In this document: positions 8,133 through 15,591 of the stretch, piece after piece
How the letters are laid out: each line of letters begins with the position of its first letter
How positions within the stretch are numbered: the first letter of the stretch is position 1
Origin: Bryobacter sp. CoA8 C33
GTDB taxonomy: Bacteria; Acidobacteriota; Terriglobia; Bryobacterales; Bryobacteraceae
Direction: 5' to 3'
DNA length: 34,735 nucleotides
Assembly: GCA_019931185.1 (NCBI GenBank)
Contig: JAINDK010000079.1
Location: forward strand, 1 to 34,735
The notes under the pieces: model-generated
Told to the model about the DNA's origin: nothing
Databases searched by the model: none
The model's input: only the letters and a program-made list of their open reading frames with translations
Made by a program: the position numbers and the translations under genes

Positions 8133-8448
8133 TTTCGATGTAGACCCATCCTTCCCGTTCGGTGATGGGGAACTTCTTCAGCTTCACACTGGAGTTGCGG
8201 TCATAAGCGCCGGAGACGCAATCGAATTCCCAGCCATGGTAAGGGCAAATGAGATGGCCGTCGGCGAAATTGCCGGCGCCGAGGGGGCCGTTGCGGTGTG
8301 GGCAAAGGCCTTCGAGGGCATGCAGTGCGCCCTGGTGGCGGCAGACGACATAGGTATCGGCGTCGTGCAGGACTTCGATGCTGGTTCCTTCGGCGATTGC
8401 CTCGCTCGGGCCGACCTCGATCCGGAGCATATGATGAGAGGCTAGCAT
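8125..8448 (-). CDS. Rieske [2Fe-2S] ferredoxin-like protein
   Basis: 107 residues from ATG 8448 (alternative ATG at 8430). A single Rieske domain: LCPHRNGPL (C49, H51) and ICPYHGWEFD (C68, H71) supply the four cluster ligands, and EGWVYIEI closes the fold. Stand-alone proteins of this type serve as ferredoxins for dioxygenases or as small subunits of nitrite-reductase-like enzymes; no oxygenase is nearby, so the partner is unknown. No export signal, hence cytoplasmic. Its last codons overlap the TTG start of mutM, an odd pairing of an electron carrier with a base-excision enzyme. Its start codon shares two bases with the ATG of the divergent lipoprotein gene. No clear ribosome site is visible for either start. 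Confidence 0.92.
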   Translation of the reverse strand: MLASHHMLRIEVGPSEAIAEGTSIEVLHDADTYVVCRHQGALHALEGLCPHRNGPLGAGNFADGHLICPYHGWEFDCVSGAYDRNSSVKLKKFPITEREGWVYIEIA

Positions 8449-9409
8449 GCGCAAGTTTCTGATTCTTTGTTTCTGTGTTTGGCTAGGGGGCTGCGCCCGC
8501 GAGGGCCGGCCGGTGATTGGCGTCATTCCCAAGGGGGCGAGCCACCAGTTCTGGCTGACGGTGCAGGCGGGAGCGATTGAGGCGGGCCGGCAGTTTGGCT
8601 ATGAGATCGAGTGGAACGCGCCAGCGCTTGAGATCGACCGGGCGCGCCAGATCGACATCATGCAGTCGATGGTGACGCGGCGGCTGGCCGGGATCGCGAT
8701 TGCGCCAGTGGACCGCAAAGCGCTGGTGGGTGTGATTGAGCGGGCGCAGGACGCCGGGGTGCCGGTGGCCGTTTATGACAGTGATGTCGATACAGCCAAG
8801 CGGGTGACTTTTGTCGCTACCGACAACCGCGAGGCGGGGCGGATGGCGGCGCGGCGCATGGGCGAGATCCTGTCGGGTCAGGGCAAGGTGCTGGTGGTTG
8901 GCTTTATGCCAGGTAGCGCATCGACGATGGAGCGGGAGGAGGGTTTTCTCGAGGAAATACGCGCGAAGCACCCGAAGGTGGAAGTGCTGGAAGTGCAGTT
9001 CGGCATGGCCAACCGGGCGCGGGCGCTGGCGGTAACGGAGAATGCTCTATCGGCGCACAAGGATCTGGCGGGGGTGTTTGCCGATAACGAGTCGAGCCTG
9101 GGCGGGGCGGTGCAGGCGTTGAAGGCGCGGTCAGCCCGGGGCGTGCGGTTGGTCGGCATTGACGCCAGCCAGCAGTTAGTTGCCGATTTGCGGGAAGGCT
9201 GGATTGATTCCCTGATTGTGCAGGACCCGTTTCGCATGGGCTATGAGAGCGTGAAGGCGATCGCGGCGCGGCGCAAGGGGGAGCCCGCCGCGGCGCGGCT
9301 GGATTTGGCGGCGCGGCTGATTTTGGCGGGGGATCTGGAGCGGGCGGATGTAAAAGAATTGCTCTTTCCGCCGCTCGAGAAGTGGCTTAAAACCGGTAGC
9401 CAACATTGA
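8447..9409 (+). CDS. Sugar-binding periplasmic lipoprotein (RbsB/Peripla_BP_4 type), orphan
   Basis: 320 residues. A lipoprotein signal peptide ends in LGGC (C16), so it is membrane-anchored. The mature part is a two-lobed ribose-binding-protein fold: IGVIPKGASHQFW at the start, then GIAIAPVDRKAL, VPVAVYDSDV, FVATDNREAGRMAA, GVFADNESSLGGAVQAL, LVGIDASQQ and VQDPFRMGYESVKAI. These are the conserved hinge and ligand-side motifs of ribose/galactose-type binding proteins. No ABC permease or ATPase lies beside it, so it either serves a transporter coded elsewhere or acts as a sensor. AGAGG five nt before ATG 8447 supports the start. Its 3' end overlaps the porin gene by 23 nt. Confidence 0.93.
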   Translation: MRKFLILCFCVWLGGCAREGRPVIGVIPKGASHQFWLTVQAGAIEAGRQFGYEIEWNAPALEIDRARQIDIMQSMVTRRLAGIAIAPVDRKALVGVIERAQDAGVPVAVYDSDVDTAKRVTFVATDNREAGRMAARRMGEILSGQGKVLVVGFMPGSASTMEREEGFLEEIRAKHPKVEVLEVQFGMANRARALAVTENALSAHKDLAGVFADNESSLGGAVQALKARSARGVRLVGIDASQQLVADLREGWIDSLIVQDPFRMGYESVKAIAARRKGEPAAARLDLAARLILAGDLERADVKELLFPPLEKWLKTGSQH

Positions 9410-10670
9410 GATAGAAGTAGTTGAGCCCATGGCCGGGACTGACATGGCGCAGAAAGCCGCCGGCGAAAATGTGGCCGTAGCCGAGGCCGATCGATTGCGC
9501 GCCGGCCGTGTAGATTGCCGTGAGATCAGCTTCCTCGCCGACGTGGCGGCCTGAGCAGCCCGTGACATCGCGAAAGACCAGCGTGCCGTTGGTGAGATAA
9601 ACACCGTCCCGCGCCTGGTCAAGATACCAGTTCTGCATGCTGCCGCGGACGGTCCAGCGGCGCCAGGGGGTGAAGTTCACGCCGGTCGCGAGGTGGTGTA
9701 TGTTTTGCCAGCCCACCTGATCGGCGAGGCCAGTCTTTTCATGGGGCGTAGGATAGAGCTGGTCGAAAGTGCTGATCTTTTGGTCGTTCGGGTCTCGGTC
9801 GCCGGTGGCGTGATTGTATTCGGCAAACCAGCGGGGCTTGAAGCGGCTGGCAGGGGAAAGAGAGCGGTAGAGGATGAGGTGGGTGGCGTTGGCGCCCATC
9901 CGGCTGCCGCCAATGGCGCCGGTCTGGGCAATGAATTCTGTCGAGTAATCGAGGTGCGCGGGGAGCTCGCCGGCCAGGCGCAGGCCGGTTGTTTTGAGGT
10001 CGAGCGCGCCGCGCGAACTGGGACCCAGGCGCCAGAGCAGATACGCTTCGAGCGTTGCCCGGGGTATGAGTTTTTCATGGTGCAGATACGCGCCATGGAG
10101 GTTATTGCCTTCGAGGTGATGCGAGAGCCCGCGGGCCAGGGGCTTGGTCACCGAGGCGGAAAACAGATCGAGTTGCACCGGGCCTGGACGAAGCACGATT
10201 TTGACAGCGTCGAAGGTGCGGGCGACATTGCCCCAATTGGCGGCGCCGAGCACACGCTCCTCTCCGTAGGCGAGTTCCTGGCGGCCAAAGCGCAGCGCGA
10301 TGCGGCTTTTGCCGGGCTGGCCGAAATCGGTGTAGGCCAGACGGAGATCGGTTCGATTGGTAAAGGAGGCGGCGCCGGTGGGATTTTCCTGGAAGAAGAT
10401 GCGCGCATCCTGGCCTTGAAAGGTGACTGACCAGCACTGGGTGGGCTGGAGCGTGACATTCATACGAAGACGGTTGAGGAGCCAGTGGTCGTCGTTGCCA
10501 GCGCGAAAGCGCAAAGCCTGGTATTGCTCAAAGCGAAAGCGGTGTTGCAGGGAGACGCGAATCCACTTCGGAAGCTGTTCGTTGAGCAAGTCCGAGGGCA
10601 GGGCCGGGTGGTGCGGCGTCTCTTCGGCATACAATGTGGCGGCCCGCAAAAGGAAAAGGAACTTCTTCAT
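9387..10670 (-). CDS. Alginate-export-type outer membrane porin
   Basis: Start chosen at ATG 10670 (MKKFLFLLRAATLYAEE), which gives a short export signal; an open extension to 10721 has no support. About 427 residues of alternating polar and hydrophobic strands, such as RVSLQHRFRFEQYQALRF, LRLAYTDFG, RIALRFGRQELAYGEERV and WFAEYNHATGDRD. It ends in YFYLNVGYRF with a terminal Phe, the signature of beta-barrel assembly. The strand pattern and the FRFE/GRQEL motifs fit the alginate-export (AlgE-like) porin family. In Acidobacteria such porins are not tied to alginate. An uptake partnership with the sugar-binding lipoprotein convergent to it is possible but unproved. AAAGGA touches the ATG directly, so initiation may be weak. 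Confidence 0.85.
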   Translation of the reverse strand: MKKFLFLLRAATLYAEETPHHPALPSDLLNEQLPKWIRVSLQHRFRFEQYQALRFRAGNDDHWLLNRLRMNVTLQPTQCWSVTFQGQDARIFFQENPTGAASFTNRTDLRLAYTDFGQPGKSRIALRFGRQELAYGEERVLGAANWGNVARTFDAVKIVLRPGPVQLDLFSASVTKPLARGLSHHLEGNNLHGAYLHHEKLIPRATLEAYLLWRLGPSSRGALDLKTTGLRLAGELPAHLDYSTEFIAQTGAIGGSRMGANATHLILYRSLSPASRFKPRWFAEYNHATGDRDPNDQKISTFDQLYPTPHEKTGLADQVGWQNIHHLATGVNFTPWRRWTVRGSMQNWYLDQARDGVYLTNGTLVFRDVTGCSGRHVGEEADLTAIYTAGAQSIGLGYGHIFAGGFLRHVSPGHGLNYFYLNVGYRF

Positions 10671-10754
10671 TCCTTTATGAGTTTCGCGGGGATTGGGGAT
10701 AGCCGCCCATCGCCTCGGCAAGGGAGGATTGTGGCCTTTGTGGCGGAGCGATGG

Positions 10755-10760
10755 TAAAAT
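10755..10760 (+). promoter_or_regulatory. Possible -10 box of the tRNA gene
   Basis: TAAAAT lies 12 nt upstream of the tRNA 5' end, the right distance for a -10 element. No convincing -35 hexamer is present at 16-18 nt. Confidence 0.35.
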
Positions 10761-10772
10761 CGGAATGCAGAG

Positions 10773-10848
<76 letters not shown>

Positions 10849-10872
10849 GAAAATTCAAGAGTTTACGGGCGA

Positions 10873-11553
10873 CTAGTTCGCCCGTTCCGTCATTTTGACC
10901 CCAACCGTGACCCCAACTGGCTTCAGCACAGCATCCATGAGGTCTGCTGCTTCTCGCCTCACATCGTCGATCAGATGACCGTATCTGTCGAGCAAAATGG
11001 TCTGATCCCATCCCAAAATTGCGGCAATCGCACGCGCATTCAGGCCCTGTGCCATTAGCAGTGTGGCGGCGCTGTGGCGCAGGTCGTGAAATCGTCTCCG
11101 TGGCAATCCTGCCTGACTCAACAGGCGCTGGAACTCTTTAGTTACGTTGCGGGCTTCCAATGGAGTGCCGGTGCCGGTACGAAACACCAGATCGAGGGCG
11201 ACAGGCTGGCCGTCCTTCAGGGCCGTTGCCTGCTGCCACTTCGACCCCGCAAATTCCCTCTCAAATTCCTGCCGGTGCCGGTGTGCCTGAAGGGCGGCGA
11301 CGGTGACAACGGGCAGAGCGATGTGACGTATACCGGCTTCGCTCTTGGGTGTGTCTAGCAGGATCTTTCCTGCTACTCGGGCAAGAAAGTGGCGCACGTG
11401 GAGAGACCGGGCCTCAAGGTCGATATCGCTCCATTGCAGTGCAAAGCGTTCAACCTGCCGGAGGCCAAGAGCGGCGGCGACGGTGAATAGAGCTTCGAGC
11501 CGGTGTCCTTTGATGTGATCGAGAAACTGTCTTACCTGCTGTGGGCTGATCAC
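10873..11553 (-). pseudogene. Tyrosine recombinase/phage integrase, catalytic domain only (5' truncated)
   Basis: 226 residues holding the entire catalytic domain: Arg I in LGLRQVERF (R32), Lys in TPKSEAG (K70), HDLRHSAATLL (H156, R159), Trp in LGWDQ (W182) and the nucleophile Tyr in DRYGHL (Y191). The N-terminal core-binding (SAM-like) domain, normally 100-180 residues, is absent. The frame begins at a GTG that belongs to the repeated icd sequence, and an in-frame stop lies just before it, so the original 5' part was replaced at the repeat edge (11547). It reads toward tRNA-Thr, as integrases of tRNA-targeting islands often do. The catalytic residues are all intact, so loss may be recent. 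Most likely inactive; a small catalytic-only recombinase cannot be excluded. Confidence 0.85.
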
Positions 11554-11782
11554 ATTTTCGAACTATCAGTGCCTACCCTACCCCTTCAACTCCCGGATCA
11601 CCGCCTCTGTAAACTGCCCCGTCGTCGCCGTCCCGCCCACGTCCGGCGTCAGCCCGTCCCCCTTGGCATACACCCGCGCGATCGCCTCATCCAGCCGCCG
11701 CGCCGCCGCCGTCTCCTTCAGGTGATCGAGCATCATCACGCTCGAGCGCAACAGCGCCGTCGGGTTCGCCTTGCCCTGTCCC
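11547..11782. repeat. Direct repeat copy A (isocitrate dehydrogenase 3' end)
   Basis: 236 bp matching 12991-13226 in the same orientation with three substitutions. It comprises the last 68 codons and stop of the isocitrate dehydrogenase gene plus 31 bp beyond it. The left edge (TGATCA) abuts the recombinase fragment; the right edge at 11782 abuts unrelated sequence. The two copies are offset by exactly 1444 bp without indels. Confidence 0.97.
11578..11782 (-). pseudogene. Isocitrate dehydrogenase 3' fragment
   Basis: Encodes the C-terminal 68 residues and stop of isocitrate dehydrogenase, identical in protein sequence to the intact gene at 13022-14032. Upstream the frame runs into unrelated sequence and soon a stop, so there is no start, NAD site or substrate site. 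It is the orphaned end of a gene, comparable to the icd remnant left by e14 in E. coli. Confidence 0.93.
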
Positions 11783-11929
11783 TCTACTAGCTTATCCGTC
11801 CATCTCGGCCGGCCACTGAATCAACGGCTTGCCGCACGGAAAGAATCGGAAGTGCAATAGACGTTTTGGCGGATCCGAGCCCACATTCCGACTTCATGTC
11901 GAGTTCGAATTCTGACAATCGATAGAGGG

Positions 11930-12808
11930 CTATAAAGGGAGCAGCAGCAACAGGCCAGACGCGATTATTGTAAAGGCAATGATCAATATCCCGAGGCAGC
12001 AACCCGCTGACTTCTTCACTGCGTCTGGAGTAAATGCTCTGCGATTGGCTCTTGCGATTCCCGGCGCAGTACTTTCTTTGTCGTAAACTTCGATGATGAC
12101 TACGGGGATGTCATGGGACGGTCCTTCAATTACCTTCTTGACCCATGCTTTGGTTTGCATTCCCGCGTCAAGTCGCTGCGCGAGCATTTCCGTGTACTCC
12201 ATCGGTACGTAGCCAAACAAATGATCTGGTGGGTAAACCACCCGAATGGCATTCGGATCATTAGGATTGTCGGGCTCGCGCTCTAGGACAAGTTTGGCGT
12301 TTCTCTTTGCGTAGGCAAAGATGTTGGTCTGGCGATTCCCGTGTCGCGCTCCGGCAACCATAATGTCGTATTCGAGGATGGGCTTGTTGAGCAGCTTCAG
12401 TTTCTTTTGCTCTTCTTTTGCTGTCCTTACCTTCAGCTTGTCAATTTCGGAAGCAGCTTTACGGTGTTCTCGTGCCATTCGGCGATCTTCAGGCGGAAGC
12501 ACCTTTTCAATCGTTCGATAGAGGGTCTCCTGCTCTTCATCGCTCACGCATCCATCCGCTAGAACGTGCTCAATTATCTCGTTCAGGCAGACAAGGCCAG
12601 GGAGTTTTGGCAGTCCAGGATTCCTGAGCCAAACTCGAAGATCATGGGCTTCGGCCTCACTGATCCGGCCATCGGAAGTGATGTTTTGGAGAAATAAAAG
12701 CAGTTCTGCCGCAAGCCCAAGCTCTAGATCAGATTTCTTCAGCGAGATCCGCCGCTGCCGACTGTACTCCCGTGTGGGCTTCTGCTCATCGGACTGATTA
12801 GCATCCAT
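11930..12808 (-). CDS. TerB-like/HIRAN-domain protein with C-terminal membrane anchor
   Basis: 292 residues. The start ATG 12808 is fixed by AAAGGAG five nt upstream; the eight codons before it are open but unsupported. N-terminal charged stretch, then a helical acidic region (LLLFLQNITSDGRISEAEAH ... LADGCVSDEEQETL, residues about 30-105) resembling TerB-like domains. A coiled, Lys-rich linker follows. Residues about 145-215 (DIMVAGARHGNRQTNIFAYA, LEREPDNPNDPNAIRVV, HLFGYVPMEYTEMLAQRLD) match a HIRAN domain, known in Rad5/HLTF to bind DNA 3' ends and common in bacterial accessory genes. A final hydrophobic helix (CCLGILIIAFTIIASGLLLLLPL) would anchor the C-terminus. It is the only gene inside the repeat-bounded segment, with lower G+C than its neighbours. 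Function unknown; a cargo gene by position. Confidence 0.8.
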   Translation of the reverse strand: MDANQSDEQKPTREYSRQRRISLKKSDLELGLAAELLLFLQNITSDGRISEAEAHDLRVWLRNPGLPKLPGLVCLNEIIEHVLADGCVSDEEQETLYRTIEKVLPPEDRRMAREHRKAASEIDKLKVRTAKEEQKKLKLLNKPILEYDIMVAGARHGNRQTNIFAYAKRNAKLVLEREPDNPNDPNAIRVVYPPDHLFGYVPMEYTEMLAQRLDAGMQTKAWVKKVIEGPSHDIPVVIIEVYDKESTAPGIARANRRAFTPDAVKKSAGCCLGILIIAFTIIASGLLLLLPL

Positions 12809-12876
12809 AGGATCTCCTTTCCATTCCAACAACTGTATCGGCTCTCACGACAGTACCTCCTCGACTGCGGCAGCAC

Positions 12877-12902
12877 GTATTCGATAGGTAATTACTAAAT
12901 AC
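12877..12902. other. 26-bp imperfect palindrome (operator or dif-like)
   Basis: GTATTCGATAGGTAATTACTAAATAC has outer arms GTATT/AATAC and an inner perfect palindrome GTAATTAC, with a slightly off-centre TAG/TA pair between. It lies 69 nt upstream of the ATG of the HIRAN gene. It could bind a repressor of that gene. It also faintly resembles a Xer dif site (TTCG-ATA ... TTA-TAAAT), but with several missing bases. Confidence 0.3.
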
Positions 12903-12990
12903 ACGAGCAAATGGTCTCGCACATTTACAAGTGCGTGCATGTCCGGCTGACCCGACCGGGTTAACACCTCACCAACAGTGAAGGGGCCTT

Positions 12991-13226
12991 TGATCACATT
13001 TTCGAACTATCAGTGCCTACCCTACCCCTTCAACTCCCGGATCACCGCCTCTGTAAACTGCCCCGTCGTCGCCGTCCCGCCCACGTCCGGCGTCAGCCCA
13101 TCCCCCTTGGCATACACCCGCGCGATCGCCTCGTCCAGCCGCCGCGCCGCCGCCGTTTCCTTCAGGTGATCGAGCATCATCACGCTCGAGCGCAACAGCG
13201 CCGTCGGGTTCGCCTTGCCCTGTCCC
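12991..13226. repeat. Direct repeat copy B (3' end of intact icd)
   Basis: Partner of 11547-11782: 236 bp, three mismatches, no gaps. It is the functional 3' end of the isocitrate dehydrogenase gene plus 31 bp downstream. Confidence 0.97.
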
Positions 13227-14032
13227 GCGATATCCGGCGCACTCCCATGCACGCTTTCAAACACCGCATGCTGGTCGCCCAGGTTCGCCCCCGCCGCCAC
13301 CCCCAGCCCGCCCACCAGCCCCGCCGCCAGATCGCTCAGAATATCCCCATACAGATTCGGCAACACTAGAATGTCAAACTGCTCCGGCCGCGTCACCAAC
13401 TGCATCGACGCATTGTCGACGATCAGCTCGTTGTAGATCAGATGCGGATAATCGGCCGCAATCTCCCGGCAACAGCGCAAAAACAGCCCGTCGGCCAGCT
13501 TCATGATATTCGCCTTGTGGATCGCCGTCACCCGCTTGCGCAAGTGCCGCGATGCATAGCGAAACGCCGCCCGCGCAATCCGCGTCGATGCCGTCCGCGT
13601 GATCACCTTGATCGACGTGATCACATCCGGCACCACCTCGTGCTCGAGCCCCGAGTACAGATCCTCCGTGTTCTCCCGGAAAATCACCATATCGAGCGCG
13701 ACATCGTCAAACCGCGTATGCAGCCCCGGCATCGACTTCACCGGCCGCACATTCGCATACAAATCCAGCTTCTTGCGCAGCGCCACATTGACGCTCTGAA
13801 AGCCCCCGCCCACCGGCGTCGTCACCGGCCCCTTCAGCCCCACCTTCGTCCGCTCGATCGAGGCCACCACATCCGCCGGCAGGCTTTCTCCCGTCGCCCG
13901 GATGCGGTCCGCCGATAGCTCCACGCGGTCCCATTCAATCGCCACCCCCGTCGCCTCCAGCACGCGCACCGCTGCCTCGGCCACCTCCGGTCCAATCCCG
14001 TCGCCCGCTATTAACGTAATCCGATGAGCCAT
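13022..14032 (-). CDS. icd: Isocitrate dehydrogenase (NAD-type, decarboxylating dehydrogenase family)
   Basis: 336 residues from ATG 14032 (MAHRITLIAGDGIGPE). The family signature and substrate residues favour isocitrate over isopropylmalate: TPVGGGFQSVNVALRKKLDL carries the isocitrate-binding Ser, Asn and Arg, followed by YANVRPVKS and the FRENTEDLYSGLEHE segment. HKANIMKLADGLFL, DNASMQLVTRP, the metal-binding LPNLYGDILSDLAAGL and FESVHGSAPDIAGQGKANPT complete the fold. Length and sequence style fit the NAD-dependent, IDH3-like enzymes. It converts isocitrate to 2-oxoglutarate in the citrate cycle. Its last 68 codons are duplicated at 11578-11782, while the gene itself is complete. It diverges from purH across only 29 nt. 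Confidence 0.92.
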   Translation of the reverse strand: MAHRITLIAGDGIGPEVAEAAVRVLEATGVAIEWDRVELSADRIRATGESLPADVVASIERTKVGLKGPVTTPVGGGFQSVNVALRKKLDLYANVRPVKSMPGLHTRFDDVALDMVIFRENTEDLYSGLEHEVVPDVITSIKVITRTASTRIARAAFRYASRHLRKRVTAIHKANIMKLADGLFLRCCREIAADYPHLIYNELIVDNASMQLVTRPEQFDILVLPNLYGDILSDLAAGLVGGLGVAAGANLGDQHAVFESVHGSAPDIAGQGKANPTALLRSSVMMLDHLKETAAARRLDEAIARVYAKGDGLTPDVGGTATTGQFTEAVIRELKG

Positions 14033-14061
14033 GCTTCCAGCCTGACAGATACTGAAAGAGA
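14033..14061. promoter_or_regulatory. Divergent icd/purH intergenic spacer
   Basis: Only 29 nt separate the two start codons. No hexamers can be assigned, so each promoter must reach into the opposite coding sequence. Confidence 0.3.
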
Positions 14062-15591
14062 ATGCCAAAAATCGAACGCGCTCTGCTGAGCGTCACCGAC
14101 AAGACCGGCCTCATTGATTTCGCCAAAGGTCTCGCCACACTCGGCGTCGAACTCGTTTCCACCGGCGGTACCGCCAAGGCCCTGCGCGAAGCCGGCCTCG
14201 CCGTTCTCGAAGTCAGCGACCTCACCGGCTTTCCCGAAATGCTCGACGGCCGCGTCAAAACCATCCACCCCCGCGTCGCCGCCGGCGTCCTGGCCATGCG
14301 CGCCAACCCCGCCCACATGGCCTCCCTTGCCGAGCACGGCATCCCCCGCATCGACATGGTCGTCGTCAATCTCTACGCCTTCGAGAAAACCGCCGCCAAG
14401 CCCGGCGTCCACCTCGAAGAGCTGATCGAAAACATCGACATCGGCGGGCCCACCATGATCCGCGCCGCCGCCAAGAACTACCAGGATGTCGCCGTCGTCA
14501 CCAATGCCGCCGATTACCCCGTCCTGCTCGACGAACTCACCACCAGCGGCGCCCTCAGCCCCGCCACTCACTGGCGCCTCGCCCAGGCCGCCTTTTCCAC
14601 CACCGCCGCCTACGACGCCGCCATCACCCGCACCCTCGAGCAAATCCCCACCCCCGTCCCCATGCCCTCCCGCCTCGTCATCAACGTCGCAAAAAAGATG
14701 CCCTTGCGCTACGGCGAAAACCCCCACCAGTCCGCCGCCCTCTACGCCGCTGGCGCCCACGGCATCGCCAATGCCACCCAACTCCAGGGCAAGGAACTCA
14801 GCTACAACAACCTTGTCGATCTCGATGCCGCCTGGCAACTCGTCGCCGAATTCGACCTCCCCGCCAGCGCCATCATCAAGCACACCAACCCTTGCGGCTG
14901 CGCCACCGCCGCCACCCTCGCCGACAGCTACCGCCAGGCCTTCGCCGCCGACCCCATCAGCGCCTTCGGCGGTGTGCTCGCCTTCAACCGCGAACTCGAT
15001 GCCGATACCGCCGCCGAAATCGCCAAGACCTTCATCGAAGCCATCGCCGCCCCCTCCTACAGCCCCGAGGCCCTCTCCCTGCTCGCCGCCAAGAAGAACC
15101 TCCGCCTGCTCGCCGTCGCCCCCGGCGGCCTCGATGAGCCCGTCGTCAAAACGATCACCGGCGGCTACCTCGTCCAAAGTGCCGACCGCAAACCCCTCAT
15201 CCGCGCCGAGGCCCGCGTCGCCACCACCCTCGCCCCCACAGCAGAACAATGGGACGCTCTTGAATTCGCTTGGCGCGTCGTCAAACACGTCAAGTCCAAC
15301 GCCATCGTCTATGCCCGCCCCGGCCAGTTGATCGCCGCCGGCGCCGGCCAGATGAGCCGTGTTGATAGTGTCAAGTTCGGCGCCGCCAAAGCCATCCTTC
15401 CCCTCGCTGGCTGCGTCGTCGCAAGCGACGCCTTCTTCCCCTTCCCCGATGGCCTCGAAGCCGCCGCCTCGCACGGCGCCCGCGCCTTCATTCAGCCCGG
15501 CGGCAGCGTCAAGGATGAAGAGGTAATCGCCGCCGCCAACCGCCTCGGCGTCGCCATGGTCCTAACCGGCTTCCGCCACTTCCGGCACTAG
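14062..15591 (+). CDS. purH: Bifunctional AICAR formyltransferase/IMP cyclohydrolase
   Basis: 509 residues, full length. The N-terminal IMP cyclohydrolase part has ALLSVTDKTGLIDFA, LVSTGGTAKALREAG, DGRVKTIHPRVAAG and NLYAFEKT. The AICAR transformylase part has KKMPLRYGENPHQSAALY, LQGKELSYNNLVDLDAAW, IIKHTNPCGCA (catalytic Lys-His pair), FGGVLAFNRELD and SNAIVYARPGQ. It ends FRHFRH, close to the usual C-terminus. It catalyses the last two steps of purine synthesis. ATG 14062 has a weak purine-rich AAAGAGA upstream. The plus strand is strongly C-rich throughout the gene. Its TAG stop shares CTAG with the stop of the convergent gene. Confidence 0.97.
   Translation: MPKIERALLSVTDKTGLIDFAKGLATLGVELVSTGGTAKALREAGLAVLEVSDLTGFPEMLDGRVKTIHPRVAAGVLAMRANPAHMASLAEHGIPRIDMVVVNLYAFEKTAAKPGVHLEELIENIDIGGPTMIRAAAKNYQDVAVVTNAADYPVLLDELTTSGALSPATHWRLAQAAFSTTAAYDAAITRTLEQIPTPVPMPSRLVINVAKKMPLRYGENPHQSAALYAAGAHGIANATQLQGKELSYNNLVDLDAAWQLVAEFDLPASAIIKHTNPCGCATAATLADSYRQAFAADPISAFGGVLAFNRELDADTAAEIAKTFIEAIAAPSYSPEALSLLAAKKNLRLLAVAPGGLDEPVVKTITGGYLVQSADRKPLIRAEARVATTLAPTAEQWDALEFAWRVVKHVKSNAIVYARPGQLIAAGAGQMSRVDSVKFGAAKAILPLAGCVVASDAFFPFPDGLEAAASHGARAFIQPGGSVKDEEVIAAANRLGVAMVLTGFRHFRH

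Larger units (their letters stand above)
11547..13226. mobile_element. Candidate small integrative segment at the icd 3' end
   Basis: Two 236-bp direct repeats of the isocitrate dehydrogenase 3' end flank 1208 bp of unique DNA carrying one gene. The interior is lower in G+C (line 12421-12480: 29 of 60 bases, against 47 of 60 in 13261-13320). A single crossover between the repeats would release a 1444-bp circle and restore an unbroken icd locus followed by the recombinase fragment. The interior has no integrase or transposase, so a trans-acting recombinase, deletion of a larger element, or homologous integration must be invoked. The established parallel is e14/phage 21, which integrate in E. 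coli icd and supply a replacement 3' end. Confidence 0.6.

Noticed and set aside
11787-12002. 71-codon open frame on the minus strand at the end of the HIRAN gene
   Set aside because: Overlaps the certain HIRAN gene in another frame, composition not gene-like.
13022-14032. 3-isopropylmalate dehydrogenase (leuB) instead of isocitrate dehydrogenase
   Set aside because: The substrate loop TPVGGGFQSVNVALR matches isocitrate enzymes, and no leu genes lie nearby.
14011-15474. Long Gly-rich open frame on the minus strand opposite purH
   Set aside because: Biased composition without domains; purH on the plus strand is unambiguous.
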